A DNA stretch of 38,950 nucleotides from Lachnospiraceae bacterium. GTDB lineage: Bacteria > Bacillota > Clostridia > Lachnospirales > Lachnospiraceae. Positions within the stretch are counted from its first letter, which is position 1; every line of letters starts with the position of its first letter. The stretch is from positions 1 to 38,950 of the forward strand of contig VSNG01000031.1 of assembly GCA_009774175.1 (NCBI GenBank), written 5' to 3'. Positions 27,003-35,511 of the stretch are shown piece after piece. Position numbers and translations under genes: made by a program. The notes below the pieces were generated by a model. That model saw nothing but the letters and a program-made list of their open reading frames with translations, made no database searches and had not been told where the DNA came from.

Positions 27003-28100
27003 ATGGAAAAAATAATGCCAAACAGATTGGACAGAGGATTTTATCAGTATCAGGAGGAATTTGAGGCGAAGGCGCTGGAGGTGCTGCGCTCCGGATGGTA
27101 TGTTCTTGGCAGGGAGGTGGCTTCCTTTGAAGAGGAGTTTGCCGCTTATCTTGGCGCAAAGCACTGTGTAGGGCTGGCAAGCGGGCTGGATGCCCTCTGG
27201 ATTGCCTTTCGGATTCTCGGCATAGGGAAGGGCGACGAGGTCATCGTGCAGGGCAATACCTATATTGCAAGCGTAATGGGGATTACCATTAACGGCGCAA
27301 CGCCTGTTTTTGTGGAGCCTGACGAGTATTTCAATATAGACGCGGCCAAAATTGAGGAGAAAATCACGAAAAAAACAAAGGCGGTTCTGGTGGTTCATCT
27401 GTATGGGCAGGCGTCCAATATGACGCCGGTTGTGAAACTGTGTAAAAAGCACAATCTGCGTCTGGTGGAGGACTGTGCCCAGTCCCACGGTGCGAAGTTT
27501 GCTGGGAGGACGACGGGAACCTTTGGAGATATCGGCTGCTTTTCCTTTTATCCGTCGAAGAATCTGGGGGCATTTGGAGACGGAGGGGCGATTGTTACCG
27601 ATGATGAGAAGCTGGCGGAGGATGTGAGGGTTTTTCGTAATTACGGGAGCGAGAAGCGATATTATAATCGGGTAGTAGGAACCAATTCCAGACTGGATGA
27701 AATGCAGGCGGGACTTTTGCGGGTGCGTCTGCGCCATATGAGCGAGCTGGAAGAGGAGAAAAGAAGAATATCCGAAAAATATTTAAAGAATCTGGATTCT
27801 CCGCATATTATGCTACCCCGTATCAGGGAAGGGGCGACCCATATATGGCATCAGTTTGTAATCAGGAGCGGGCGGAGGCAGGAGCTGATTGATTATCTGA
27901 ATGGGAAGGAGATTGGAACAATCATTCATTATCCGATTCCGCCCCATCTTTCCGAAGCGTACGTGTATCTTCATATTCCGCAGGGAAGTCTGCCGATTAC
28001 AGAGGAGTATGCGGATACGGTGCTTTCCATTCCCCTGTACAACGGAATGACGGATGCAGAGCAGGAGTATGTGATTGATGCCATTAATGGCTGGAGGTGA
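27003..28100 (+). CDS. FdtB/QdtB-like dTDP-3-keto-6-deoxyhexose aminotransferase
   Basis: A 365-residue DegT-family PLP enzyme. GLASGLDALWIAF near 56 binds phosphate, VEDCAQSHGAKF near 159 holds the Asp/Gln pair, and FYPSKNLGAFGDGGA carries the Schiff-base Lys186. It transfers an amino group from glutamate to C3 of a 3-keto sugar. Immediately downstream is the matching 3,4-ketoisomerase, and upstream is an acetyltransferase, giving isomerase, aminotransferase and acetylase in a row. The start at 27003 has GAGGA five bases upstream; an ATG at 26991 is four codons earlier but lacks a site. It is a paralogue of the enzyme at 5345-6439. Confidence 0.92.
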   Translation: MEKIMPNRLDRGFYQYQEEFEAKALEVLRSGWYVLGREVASFEEEFAAYLGAKHCVGLASGLDALWIAFRILGIGKGDEVIVQGNTYIASVMGITINGATPVFVEPDEYFNIDAAKIEEKITKKTKAVLVVHLYGQASNMTPVVKLCKKHNLRLVEDCAQSHGAKFAGRTTGTFGDIGCFSFYPSKNLGAFGDGGAIVTDDEKLAEDVRVFRNYGSEKRYYNRVVGTNSRLDEMQAGLLRVRLRHMSELEEEKRRISEKYLKNLDSPHIMLPRIREGATHIWHQFVIRSGRRQELIDYLNGKEIGTIIHYPIPPHLSEAYVYLHIPQGSLPITEEYADTVLSIPLYNGMTDAEQEYVIDAINGWR

Positions 28101-28105
28101 TTGCT

Positions 28106-28534
28106 GTGTATAATATAAATAAAGTTAAAATGCTGGAGTTTAGCGAAAAGGGTGATGAGAGAGGACGCCTGGTGATCATAGAGGGCGGACAGGATATTCC
28201 CTTTGAGGTCAAAAGAGTATTTTATATTTATGGAAGCGATAAAGACGTGATGCGCGGACAGCATGCCAACAGGCGAACAGAGTTTGTCCTGATCAATGTA
28301 GCCGGCACCAGTAAGGTGAAAGTGAAGGACGGCAGAGGCAACGAGGTAATATTCTGCCTGAACAGACCCCATACGGGAGTCTATCTTCCGGCGATGGTAT
28401 GGAAGGATATGTATGATTTCAGCGAGGATTCGGTATTACTTGTGCTGGCCAGCGAGCATTACGATGCGGAGGAGTATATCAGGGATTACGACGCATTTGC
28501 GTATGAGATAGAGCAGGTAAAGGAAAAACGATGA
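28106..28534 (+). CDS. FdtA/QdtA-like dTDP-4-keto-6-deoxyhexose 3,4-ketoisomerase (cupin)
   Basis: A 142-residue cupin of the WxcM/FdtA type. IPFEVKRVFYIYG followed by VMRGQHANRRTEFVLINV forms the metal- or acid-base-bearing strand pair, and GVYLPAMVWKDMYDFS and LVLASEHYDAEEYIRDYDAF are family signatures. It moves the keto group from C4 to C3 to make the substrate for the aminotransferase just upstream. The GTG at 28106 has GGAGG nine bases before it and gives the usual size; a GTG at 28097 overlaps the upstream stop. In the characterised enzymes the motif is H-A-H; here it is His53-Ala-Asn55, a variant I think occurs in a subfamily. It overlaps the next gene by four bases. Confidence 0.88.
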   Translation: MYNINKVKMLEFSEKGDERGRLVIIEGGQDIPFEVKRVFYIYGSDKDVMRGQHANRRTEFVLINVAGTSKVKVKDGRGNEVIFCLNRPHTGVYLPAMVWKDMYDFSEDSVLLVLASEHYDAEEYIRDYDAFAYEIEQVKEKR

Positions 28535-29481
28535 AAACCATTACGATTGTTGTGCCTACTTATAATGAAGAAGCGAATATCCAGTCCATTTACGACCGCG
28601 TACAGGAGGTGTTTGCAGCATCCCTTTCGGATTATGGTATGCAGCTCCTGTTTATTGACAACGATTCGCAGGATGGAACAAGGGCTCTGATTCGGGGGCT
28701 GGCGGAAAAGGACGAGCGCGTGCAGGCTATCTTTAACGCCACTAATTTTGGATTTTCCAAATCCTGTTTTCATGGATTGTCGCAGGCGGAGGGAGACTGC
28801 GCCGTTTTGATGTTTGCCGATATGCAGGATCCTCCTGAGGTTATTCCCGAAATGGTGCGGAAATGGGAAGAGGGCTATAAAATTGTTCTTGGCATCAAAT
28901 CAAAAAGCCGGGAAAACAGGCTGATGTATCTGATTCGGAGCGTATATTACGGTATTTTGGAGAAAATCTCGGAGACGGAACACATTCGCCAGTATGACGG
29001 GTTCGGCCTTTACGACGCGGCGTTTGTGGAACAGCTCAGGAAGCTGCGGGATCCGATGCCTTATTTAAGGGGACTTGTTGCGGAAATCGGTTATCGCCAT
29101 GCAGAGGTGGAGTACACGCAGGAGTTACGAAAAGCGGGAAAGAGCACCTTTTCTCTGATGAAATACTATGACGTGGCGATGCTTGGCATTACATCCTCTT
29201 CCAAAATAGTCATGCGGATGGCTACGTTCCTTGGCATGGGACTGGGTGTGGTCTGTATGATTGTCGCGATCATTACGTTTATATTAAAATTATGCAACTG
29301 GCAGTATTTTAACGCGGGAACGGCGGCAATTATTGTGGGAATATTTTTCATTGGCGCCGTACAGCTGTTTTTCCTCGGCTTTTTGGGGGAATATATCTTA
29401 AACATTAATGTCCGCACCATGAATCATCCGATTGTCCTGGAGGAAGAACGGATTAATTTGAAAAGAGACGGGGAAGCATGA
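28531..29481 (+). CDS. GtrB/DPM1-like GT2 with C-terminal membrane helices
   Basis: A 316-residue enzyme like the one at 25459 but clearly distinct in sequence. It has TIVVPTYNEEANI, then FIDNDSQDGT, then ATNFGFSKSCFHG and FADMQDPPE as the metal site, with two hydrophobic helices near 232-252 and 267-290 and the closing LGEYILNINVRTMNHP. It is predicted to load a sugar onto polyprenyl phosphate at the inner face. The ATG overlaps the stop of the ketoisomerase by four bases, so it is probably specific for the 3-aminosugar made by the three upstream genes. This second copy gives each GT-C-like protein a potential donor supplier. Confidence 0.88.
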   Translation: MKTITIVVPTYNEEANIQSIYDRVQEVFAASLSDYGMQLLFIDNDSQDGTRALIRGLAEKDERVQAIFNATNFGFSKSCFHGLSQAEGDCAVLMFADMQDPPEVIPEMVRKWEEGYKIVLGIKSKSRENRLMYLIRSVYYGILEKISETEHIRQYDGFGLYDAAFVEQLRKLRDPMPYLRGLVAEIGYRHAEVEYTQELRKAGKSTFSLMKYYDVAMLGITSSSKIVMRMATFLGMGLGVVCMIVAIITFILKLCNWQYFNAGTAAIIVGIFFIGAVQLFFLGFLGEYILNINVRTMNHPIVLEEERINLKRDGEA

Positions 29482-29509
29482 CTGACTGCGTTTTTGGGGG
29501 TGGGGAAAT

Positions 29510-30442
29510 ATGAAGAAAGCAATTGTGACGGGCGGTACGGGGTTTGTTGGAAAATGGCTGATAAAGGAGCTGACACGAAAAGGGATCGAAGTGATTGTGT
29601 TAGCCAGAAAATGTCCTCAAAAGGAAGAGCAGGTGAACGGATGCAGCGTGCGCTATATTCTGTATGACTCTGACGAATACGAGCAGCTGTGTCTGGAGGA
29701 GCAGGGAAGCGTTGACGCTTTTTATCATCTGGCATGGGGCGGCGTATCGGCGGAGGAGAAGAATGACTGTGACCTTCAACTGTATAATATCGGGTTTTCC
29801 GTGAAGATGCTGGAATTTGCAGGACGTCTGAAGGTTGGAAAGTTTATTGCGACAGGAACGGTGGCTGAATATTCCATGTGCGAAAGCATTATGGACGTGA
29901 ACGCCCGCCAGACGCCAAACGATATGTACGGCGCGGCCAAGACAGCTACCCATTATATGCTGGAGACAAGGGCGAGAATATTAGAAATTCCGTTTATCTG
30001 GGCGGTTCTGCCCAGTACCTTCGGAGAAGGACGGCGAGACAGCAATATTATTACTTATACGATTGTCAGCCTGCTGCGGGGAGAGAAGCCGCGCTATGGG
30101 GATCTGATGCAGATGTGGGATTTCCTTTATGTGGAGGAGGTTGCAAGAGCGCTTCGGTATATCGGGGAAAAGGGAATAACTGAGAAGAATTATGCAATCG
30201 GAAGCGGGATATTTAAGCCGCTGAAAAATTATATTATGACGATTCGGGATATTATTGATCCGGCGCTGCCCCTTGGAATCGGAGAAATACCGTCCTATTC
30301 CAAAAAGGCGTTCAGCTCCTGTGTCAGCATTTATGACTTGACAAAGGACACGGGTTATATTCCCGAGGTCGGGTTTGAGGAAGGGATTCAAAGGACGATA
30401 CCTTATTATCGTGAACGGGAGGCGTCATATGCCGGACATTAA
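29510..30442 (+). CDS. NAD(P)-dependent sugar-nucleotide epimerase/dehydratase/reductase
   Basis: A 310-residue extended short-chain dehydrogenase. GGTGFVGKWLIKELT at residues 8-22 binds the cofactor, FYHLAWGG follows, and Tyr140-Lys144 in YGAAKTATH is the catalytic pair. The precise reaction is not clear. Its position just before the aldolase, TPP enzyme and cytidylyltransferases suggests reduction of a 4-keto or branched keto sugar on CDP, as the reductases in CDP-dideoxyhexose and yersiniose pathways do. GGGGAAAT precedes the ATG. The stop lies 14 bases inside the next gene. Confidence 0.85.
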   Translation: MKKAIVTGGTGFVGKWLIKELTRKGIEVIVLARKCPQKEEQVNGCSVRYILYDSDEYEQLCLEEQGSVDAFYHLAWGGVSAEEKNDCDLQLYNIGFSVKMLEFAGRLKVGKFIATGTVAEYSMCESIMDVNARQTPNDMYGAAKTATHYMLETRARILEIPFIWAVLPSTFGEGRRDSNIITYTIVSLLRGEKPRYGDLMQMWDFLYVEEVARALRYIGEKGITEKNYAIGSGIFKPLKNYIMTIRDIIDPALPLGIGEIPSYSKKAFSSCVSIYDLTKDTGYIPEVGFEEGIQRTIPYYREREASYAGH

Positions 30443-32048
30443 TTTACTGGACTGTACCCTGCGCGACGGCGGATATCTGAATGACTGGGAATTTGGGCAT
30501 GACAATATTGTCAATATTTTTGAACGGCTTGTGAGCGCCGGCGTTGATATTATTGAAATCGGTTTTCTGAATGCATCCAGAGAGTATGATGCAAACAGAA
30601 CGATTTTTCCGGACGCCCGGTCTGTGAATCTGACATATGCGGGTCTTGAGAAGGGCACGTCCATGATTGTGGGGATGATTGATTACGGTACATGTGGTAT
30701 CGACAGAATGATACCTGCCTCTGACAGTTTTATGGACGGCATTCGTGTGATTTTCAAAAAGGAAAAAAAGGAGAGCGCCATCGCATTTTGCAGACAGATC
30801 AAAGAGCTGGGCTATAAGGTGTTTGCCCAGGCAGTTTCCATTACAAGCTATGACGACGCGGAATTAATGGATTTGATCGGTCTTGTGAACGACCTGGAGC
30901 CTTATGCCTTTTCCCTGGTGGATACTTACGGTTTGCTTCATAAAAACCAGCTGATGCATTATTTTGAGTTTGCAAACGAACATATGAGTGACACCATCAG
31001 GCTGGGGTATCATTCCCACAATAATTTTCAGCTTGCCTATGCAAACTGCATAGAGGTGATGGAAATACCGGATCTTGGCCGAAAAGTTGTGATAGACGGG
31101 ACGCTGTACGGCATGGGAAAAAGCGCCGGTAACGCGCCGCTTGAGTTGCTTGCCACTTATATGAATGACAATTTTGGAAAGAGGTATCATTGCAGCCAGC
31201 TCCTGGAGGCGATAGACGTCACCATTCTGGAATTATATAAAAAGATTCCCTGGGGATATTCCTTTAAATTTTTCCTGTCAGCGTCCAAGGACTGTCATCC
31301 CAATTATGTGTCTTACCTGATGGATAAGAAAAAATTATCGGTGAAGTCTATTAATGAAGTTCTTGATAAACTGGAGAGGTCTAAACGCCTTTCTTATGAT
31401 CAGGCGTATGTGGAGCGCCTTTATGTGGAGTATCAGAAACAGGAATGCGACGATACGGTTGACAGAAAACAGCTGCGGGAGTGGCTGGAGGGCAGGGATA
31501 TATTGCTGCTTGGGCCGGGGAAGCATGTTGTGGAGCAGCGGGACAGGATTGAAGCTTGGCTGGAGGAGAGAAGGACAGACGACCCTGTCAGAATTTCGAT
31601 TAATTTCATTCCGCAGGGACTTGCGACGGACGCTGTCTTTATCAGCAACGCCAAGCGTTACGTGACCTTATCGACAAAACTCTGCCAGAATACGGATTGT
31701 TTTCGGACTTTGGCCACTTCCAATGTGACCAAGGCTTCCGGGGCGTTTGACTATGTATTTAACTATAATTCGTTGCTGGATGAGCAGGCAATGATTGTGG
31801 ATAATCCCATGATTATGATGTTTCGCCTGCTGCGGGAAGCGGGTGTGCGAAGCGTATCGCTTGCTGGATTTGACGGGTATGTGAAGGCGGATGCGCCTAA
31901 TTATATCAATCCGAATATGGATCACTCTTTCAGCCGGGAAAAAGCGGCGGAGATTAATCAGGATGTGAGAGACAGTATTGAAAGACTGGGGCCGCTCGGT
32001 TTTGTACTGGAATATATTACGGATACACTGTATATTGAAAGGCCATAA
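30429..32048 (+). CDS. DRE-TIM (HMGL-like) aldolase with an extra C-terminal domain
   Basis: A 539-residue protein. Residues 1-~290 form a metal-dependent aldolase barrel: LLDCTLRDGGYLNDW at 6-20 holds the catalytic Arg12-Asp13, and His195 and His197 in GYHSHNN complete the metal site. Relatives include 4-hydroxy-2-oxovalerate aldolase and HMG-CoA lyase. Residues ~350-539 are a second domain beginning ILLLGPGKHV with ISINFIP, NAKRY and SLAGFDGY, like the DUF115/MAF-type domain of surface-glycan proteins; I am moderately sure of that likeness. The ATG at 30429 follows GGGAGG and overlaps the upstream gene by 14 bases. A TPP-dependent lyase follows 37 bases later, so the aldolase may supply or use a 2-keto acid. 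Confidence 0.8.
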   Translation: MPDINLLDCTLRDGGYLNDWEFGHDNIVNIFERLVSAGVDIIEIGFLNASREYDANRTIFPDARSVNLTYAGLEKGTSMIVGMIDYGTCGIDRMIPASDSFMDGIRVIFKKEKKESAIAFCRQIKELGYKVFAQAVSITSYDDAELMDLIGLVNDLEPYAFSLVDTYGLLHKNQLMHYFEFANEHMSDTIRLGYHSHNNFQLAYANCIEVMEIPDLGRKVVIDGTLYGMGKSAGNAPLELLATYMNDNFGKRYHCSQLLEAIDVTILELYKKIPWGYSFKFFLSASKDCHPNYVSYLMDKKKLSVKSINEVLDKLERSKRLSYDQAYVERLYVEYQKQECDDTVDRKQLREWLEGRDILLLGPGKHVVEQRDRIEAWLEERRTDDPVRISINFIPQGLATDAVFISNAKRYVTLSTKLCQNTDCFRTLATSNVTKASGAFDYVFNYNSLLDEQAMIVDNPMIMMFRLLREAGVRSVSLAGFDGYVKADAPNYINPNMDHSFSREKAAEINQDVRDSIERLGPLGFVLEYITDTLYIERP

Positions 32049-32085
32049 GAAAATGAGCGGCAGGTTACGGGAGGAAATATAGACG

Positions 32086-33909
32086 ATGAAGGTGGCGCAG
32101 TATATAGCACAATTTCTGGCGGATCGCGGGGTGACGGATGTATTTACCGTTACCGGCGGCGGCGCCATGCATTTAAACGACGCGCTTGGGCATCATGAGG
32201 CTCTGCATTGTACTTACAATCATCATGAGCAGGCCTGCGCCATAGCGGCCGAAGGGTATGCAAGACTGACGGGAAGGGTGGCGGCGGTCTGCGTGACTTC
32301 CGGGCCCGGTGGGACAAATGCGATTACGGGGGTTTTGGGCGGATGGCAGGATTCCATTCCCATGTTTGTCATATCCGGACAGGTGAAAAGAGAGACGACA
32401 ACCTGGTCCACAACGGTGCCCCTCAGGCAGCTGGGAGATCAGGAATTTCAGATTACGGACTGCGTCAGAGGCATGACCAAGTATGCGCACATGGTTACGG
32501 ATGCCAGAGAAATTCGTTATCATCTGGAAAAAGCGTGGTATTTGTGCAATCATGGCCGAAAGGGCCCGGTCTGGCTGGATATTCCGCTGGATGTGCAGGC
32601 TGAAGAGGCGGCGTGGCAGGATCTGGACGGCTTTACGCCGGAGCAGGAAACCGTGGACGGCATGAAGGGCCCGGAAAATCTGGCGTTATATGAAAATCCC
32701 GTTTATCATACGGATCTTACGGAACAGATTCTGGAAAAGCTCAGGATGGCCAGGAGACCTGTCATTCTGGCAGGTACGGGCGTGCGCCTGTCGGGGGCGT
32801 ATGAGGAATTTTTGAAAGCTGTCGAAGCGCTGCAGATTCCGGTTGTGACGGCATGGAATGCCCATGATCTATTGTGGGACGAACACCCCCTTTACTGCGG
32901 CCGGCCGGGGAGCGTTGGCACAAGGGGCGGCAATTTTATTGTGCAAAACAGCGATGTGCTGCTGGTTTTTGGATGCCGGATGAATATTCGGCAGATCAGC
33001 TATAACTATAAAGAATTTGCGAAAAATGCTTATAAGATCGTTGTGGACATAGATGAAGCGGAACTGCATAAACCTACGGTGGACATAGACATGAAGGTAC
33101 ATGCGGATGTGGCGGACGTGTTTCGGGATATGATAAAAAGCACCCGGACAGCGGGAAACCACGAGGAGTGGCTTTCGTGGTGTAAGAATATTCATGCAAA
33201 ATACCCGGCTGCGCTGCCGGCCTATTATCAGAAGAAGACGCCGGTGAACCCCTATGTCTTCATTCATGAATTTTCGGAAGCGCTGTCTGAGGGCGAGCGG
33301 GTGATCTGTGGAAACGGAAGCGCGTGCGTTATCACGTTTCAGGCAATGCAGATTAAGAAGGGACAGAGGCTGTTTACCAATTCCGGCTGCGCCGCCATGG
33401 GCTACGGATTCCCGGCGGCAGTGGGTTGTGCGGTTGCCGGGAAGGGAAAACGTGTGATTTGTCTGGACGGGGACGGCAGCTTCCAGATGAATATGCAGGA
33501 ACTGCAGACAGTGTGTTATAATAAATTGAACGTTAAAATATTTATCCTGAATAATAACGGTTACCATTCCATCAGGCAGACCCAGACGAATTTGTTTGAA
33601 CCGCCGCTTGTGGGCGTCTGCGACGGAAACGGCCTCAGTTTTCCCAGCATGGAAAAGCTGGCATATGCCTATGGCATTCCTTATGTAAAAATTGACGAGA
33701 CGGAAAATGTCAGGGAAAAGGTGCGTACGGTAATAGATACGGAAGGGCCCGTTTTGTGCGAGGCAGTTCTTGATCCGGAGCAGAATTTTGAGCCGAAGCT
33801 GTCATCCAGAAAGCTCCCGGACGGAACGATTGTCTCGCCGGAAATCGACGATATGTATCCGTTCCTTCCGAGAGAAGAGTATCAAAAGAACAAGCTGACA
33901 CAGACGTAA
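32086..33909 (+). CDS. TPP-dependent acetolactate-synthase-like enzyme (YerE-type candidate)
   Basis: A 607-residue three-domain TPP enzyme. Glu48 in NHHEQACAIAAEGYAR is the cofactor-activating glutamate. GPGGTNAITGVLGGW is the conserved N-terminal loop. The TPP-binding GDGSFQMNMQEL at 462-473 with NNNGYHSI follows. The overall length and order match large-subunit acetolactate synthase, but no small regulatory subunit or ilv genes are near and the C-terminus is unusual. In yersiniose biosynthesis a similar enzyme, YerE, attaches an acetyl unit from pyruvate to a CDP-4-keto sugar. Placement between an aldolase and two cytidylyltransferases points to a related branched-sugar step. GGGAGG lies 12 bases before the ATG. 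Confidence 0.85.
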   Translation: MKVAQYIAQFLADRGVTDVFTVTGGGAMHLNDALGHHEALHCTYNHHEQACAIAAEGYARLTGRVAAVCVTSGPGGTNAITGVLGGWQDSIPMFVISGQVKRETTTWSTTVPLRQLGDQEFQITDCVRGMTKYAHMVTDAREIRYHLEKAWYLCNHGRKGPVWLDIPLDVQAEEAAWQDLDGFTPEQETVDGMKGPENLALYENPVYHTDLTEQILEKLRMARRPVILAGTGVRLSGAYEEFLKAVEALQIPVVTAWNAHDLLWDEHPLYCGRPGSVGTRGGNFIVQNSDVLLVFGCRMNIRQISYNYKEFAKNAYKIVVDIDEAELHKPTVDIDMKVHADVADVFRDMIKSTRTAGNHEEWLSWCKNIHAKYPAALPAYYQKKTPVNPYVFIHEFSEALSEGERVICGNGSACVITFQAMQIKKGQRLFTNSGCAAMGYGFPAAVGCAVAGKGKRVICLDGDGSFQMNMQELQTVCYNKLNVKIFILNNNGYHSIRQTQTNLFEPPLVGVCDGNGLSFPSMEKLAYAYGIPYVKIDETENVREKVRTVIDTEGPVLCEAVLDPEQNFEPKLSSRKLPDGTIVSPEIDDMYPFLPREEYQKNKLTQT

Positions 33910-33933
33910 TATCATGATAAGGAGCGTTTCGAT

Positions 33934-34698
33934 ATGAAAGTGGTAATTTTAGCAGGCGGACAGAGAAGTACAATCAGCAATGAGCAGGAGGGCATACCCA
34001 AGCCCATGGCGGAGATTGGAGGCAAGCCGCTCCTGTGGCATATCATGAAGGTGTTTTCTTCCTATGGTCTGAACGAGTTTATTATCTGCGGCGGCTATAA
34101 GGTGAATATGATCAAGGAATATTTCATGGATTATTATATTTACCAGTCGGATATTACGGTGGATTTGCAGTCCAACACGGTGGAAATTCACAAGAACCGC
34201 ACGGAGGACTGGAAAGTCACGGTGGTGGATACCGGGCTGTACTCGGCTACCGGTCAGCGTGTGGCGGCGGTTCAGGAATATATCGACGGGGATGAATTCA
34301 TTGTCACATACGGCGACTGCTTGTTTGATATTGATGTTGAAAAGATGATTGCGTATCACATGGAGCGGAACAGAAGCGCCACCATGGCGGTGGCAAGACC
34401 TACGGGACGAAACGAGGCGCTTGACATTGATCAGGACGGACAGATCGTAAAAATACAGCAGAATGCGGCCACGAACGAGGCGTGGACCAATGCGGGCCTA
34501 TACGTTTTAAACAGGAAAGTGTTCAGTGTGTTACAGGGAAATTACAATCTGGAGGAGCTTCTGACCAACCATCTTGCAGAAAAAGGGGAACTCATTACCT
34601 ATAAACACAACGGTTTTTGGACGCCGGTGGAGACTTACCGCGATATGGTAAACATGGAGAACCTCTGGAACGCGGATATTGCACCCTGGGCGAGATAG
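33934..34698 (+). CDS. RfbF-like sugar-1-phosphate nucleotidyltransferase, divergent copy
   Basis: A 254-residue nucleotidyltransferase resembling glucose-1-phosphate cytidylyltransferase over its whole length (KPMAEIGGKPLLWHIMK, IICGGYKVNMIKEYF, TYGDCLFDIDV, WTNAGLYVLNR, GFWTPVETYRDM). The nucleotide-binding loop reads GGQRSTISNEQEGIPKP in place of the usual GGKGTRISEES and so lacks the conserved lysine-glycine pair, and the metal site has TYGDC rather than TYGDG. It may activate a different sugar phosphate, use another NTP, or be a regulatory partner of the canonical copy 39 bases downstream. AAGGAG is the ribosome site. Confidence 0.75.
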   Translation: MKVVILAGGQRSTISNEQEGIPKPMAEIGGKPLLWHIMKVFSSYGLNEFIICGGYKVNMIKEYFMDYYIYQSDITVDLQSNTVEIHKNRTEDWKVTVVDTGLYSATGQRVAAVQEYIDGDEFIVTYGDCLFDIDVEKMIAYHMERNRSATMAVARPTGRNEALDIDQDGQIVKIQQNAATNEAWTNAGLYVLNRKVFSVLQGNYNLEELLTNHLAEKGELITYKHNGFWTPVETYRDMVNMENLWNADIAPWAR

Positions 34699-34737
34699 CA
34701 ATGTCAACCAATAAAGTCATGCCGGAAGGAAAAGAGT

Positions 34738-35511
34738 ATGAAGGTTGTTATTTTAGCGGGCGGAAAAGGCAGTCGTATCAGTGAGGAATCTGTGCTGAAA
34801 CCGAAGCCCATGATTGAGATCGGGGACAGACCGATTCTCTGGCATATTATGAAGGGGTATTCTGCACAGGGATACCATGATTTTATCATATGCTGCGGCT
34901 ATAAGGGCCATATGATAAAGGAGTATTTTGTGCATTATTATATGTATCAGGCGGATACCACATTTCATTTGCAGGACAGACACAGGGATTATTACCGTTC
35001 CACGGCGGAGCCCTGGCGGGTTACGCTGGTGAATACCGGGCTGGAGACCCTGACGGCCGGCAGGATACTGCAAATCCGTGATTATATCGGCGAGGACGAT
35101 ACTTTTATGCTGACCTATGGGGACGGCGTTGCCGATGTGGATATTTCGGCCCTTCTTGCCTTTCATAAGAAGCACGGCAAGATTGCTACAATCACGACTA
35201 CGCAGCCGGCAGGAAGGTTCGGCGCGATTAAAATCGACGAAGACGGGACTATTGAGAGTTTTAAGGAAAAGGCCAGAAAAGACCAGTCTTGGGTCAACGC
35301 AGGATTTATGGCGCTGAACAGAGAAGTATTCGACTATCTGGGAGACGGATCCGAAATGCTGGAGAGAACGCCGTTTGAGAAACTGGCGGCGGATCAGCAG
35401 ATGGCGGCGTACAGGCATCCGGGGTTCTGGTCTCCGATGGATACAGTGCACGACAGGGCGTATCTGGAGGAGCTGTGGAGCAGTGGGGAGGCGCCGTGGA
35501 AGATATGGTGA
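34738..35511 (+). CDS. rfbF: Glucose-1-phosphate cytidylyltransferase
   Basis: A 257-residue enzyme with all RfbF/DdhA hallmarks: LAGGKGSRISEESVLKPKPM near residue 5, GYKGHMIKEYFVHYY, TYGDGVADVDI carrying the metal-binding aspartates, PAGRFGAIKID, WVNAGFMALNREVFDYL and the closing WSSGEAPWKIW. It makes CDP-glucose from CTP and glucose-1-phosphate, the first step to CDP-3,6-dideoxyhexoses and yersiniose. The usual next enzyme, CDP-glucose 4,6-dehydratase, is not in the window. AGGAAAAGAGT precedes the ATG. The 3' end overlaps the start of the unrelated DUF262 gene. Confidence 0.92.
   Translation: MKVVILAGGKGSRISEESVLKPKPMIEIGDRPILWHIMKGYSAQGYHDFIICCGYKGHMIKEYFVHYYMYQADTTFHLQDRHRDYYRSTAEPWRVTLVNTGLETLTAGRILQIRDYIGEDDTFMLTYGDGVADVDISALLAFHKKHGKIATITTTQPAGRFGAIKIDEDGTIESFKEKARKDQSWVNAGFMALNREVFDYLGDGSEMLERTPFEKLAADQQMAAYRHPGFWSPMDTVHDRAYLEELWSSGEAPWKIW

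Noticed and set aside
32086..33909. Reading the TPP enzyme as housekeeping acetolactate synthase (ilvB)
   Set aside because: No small subunit or branched-chain amino acid genes nearby, and the sugar-nucleotide context is continuous on both sides.
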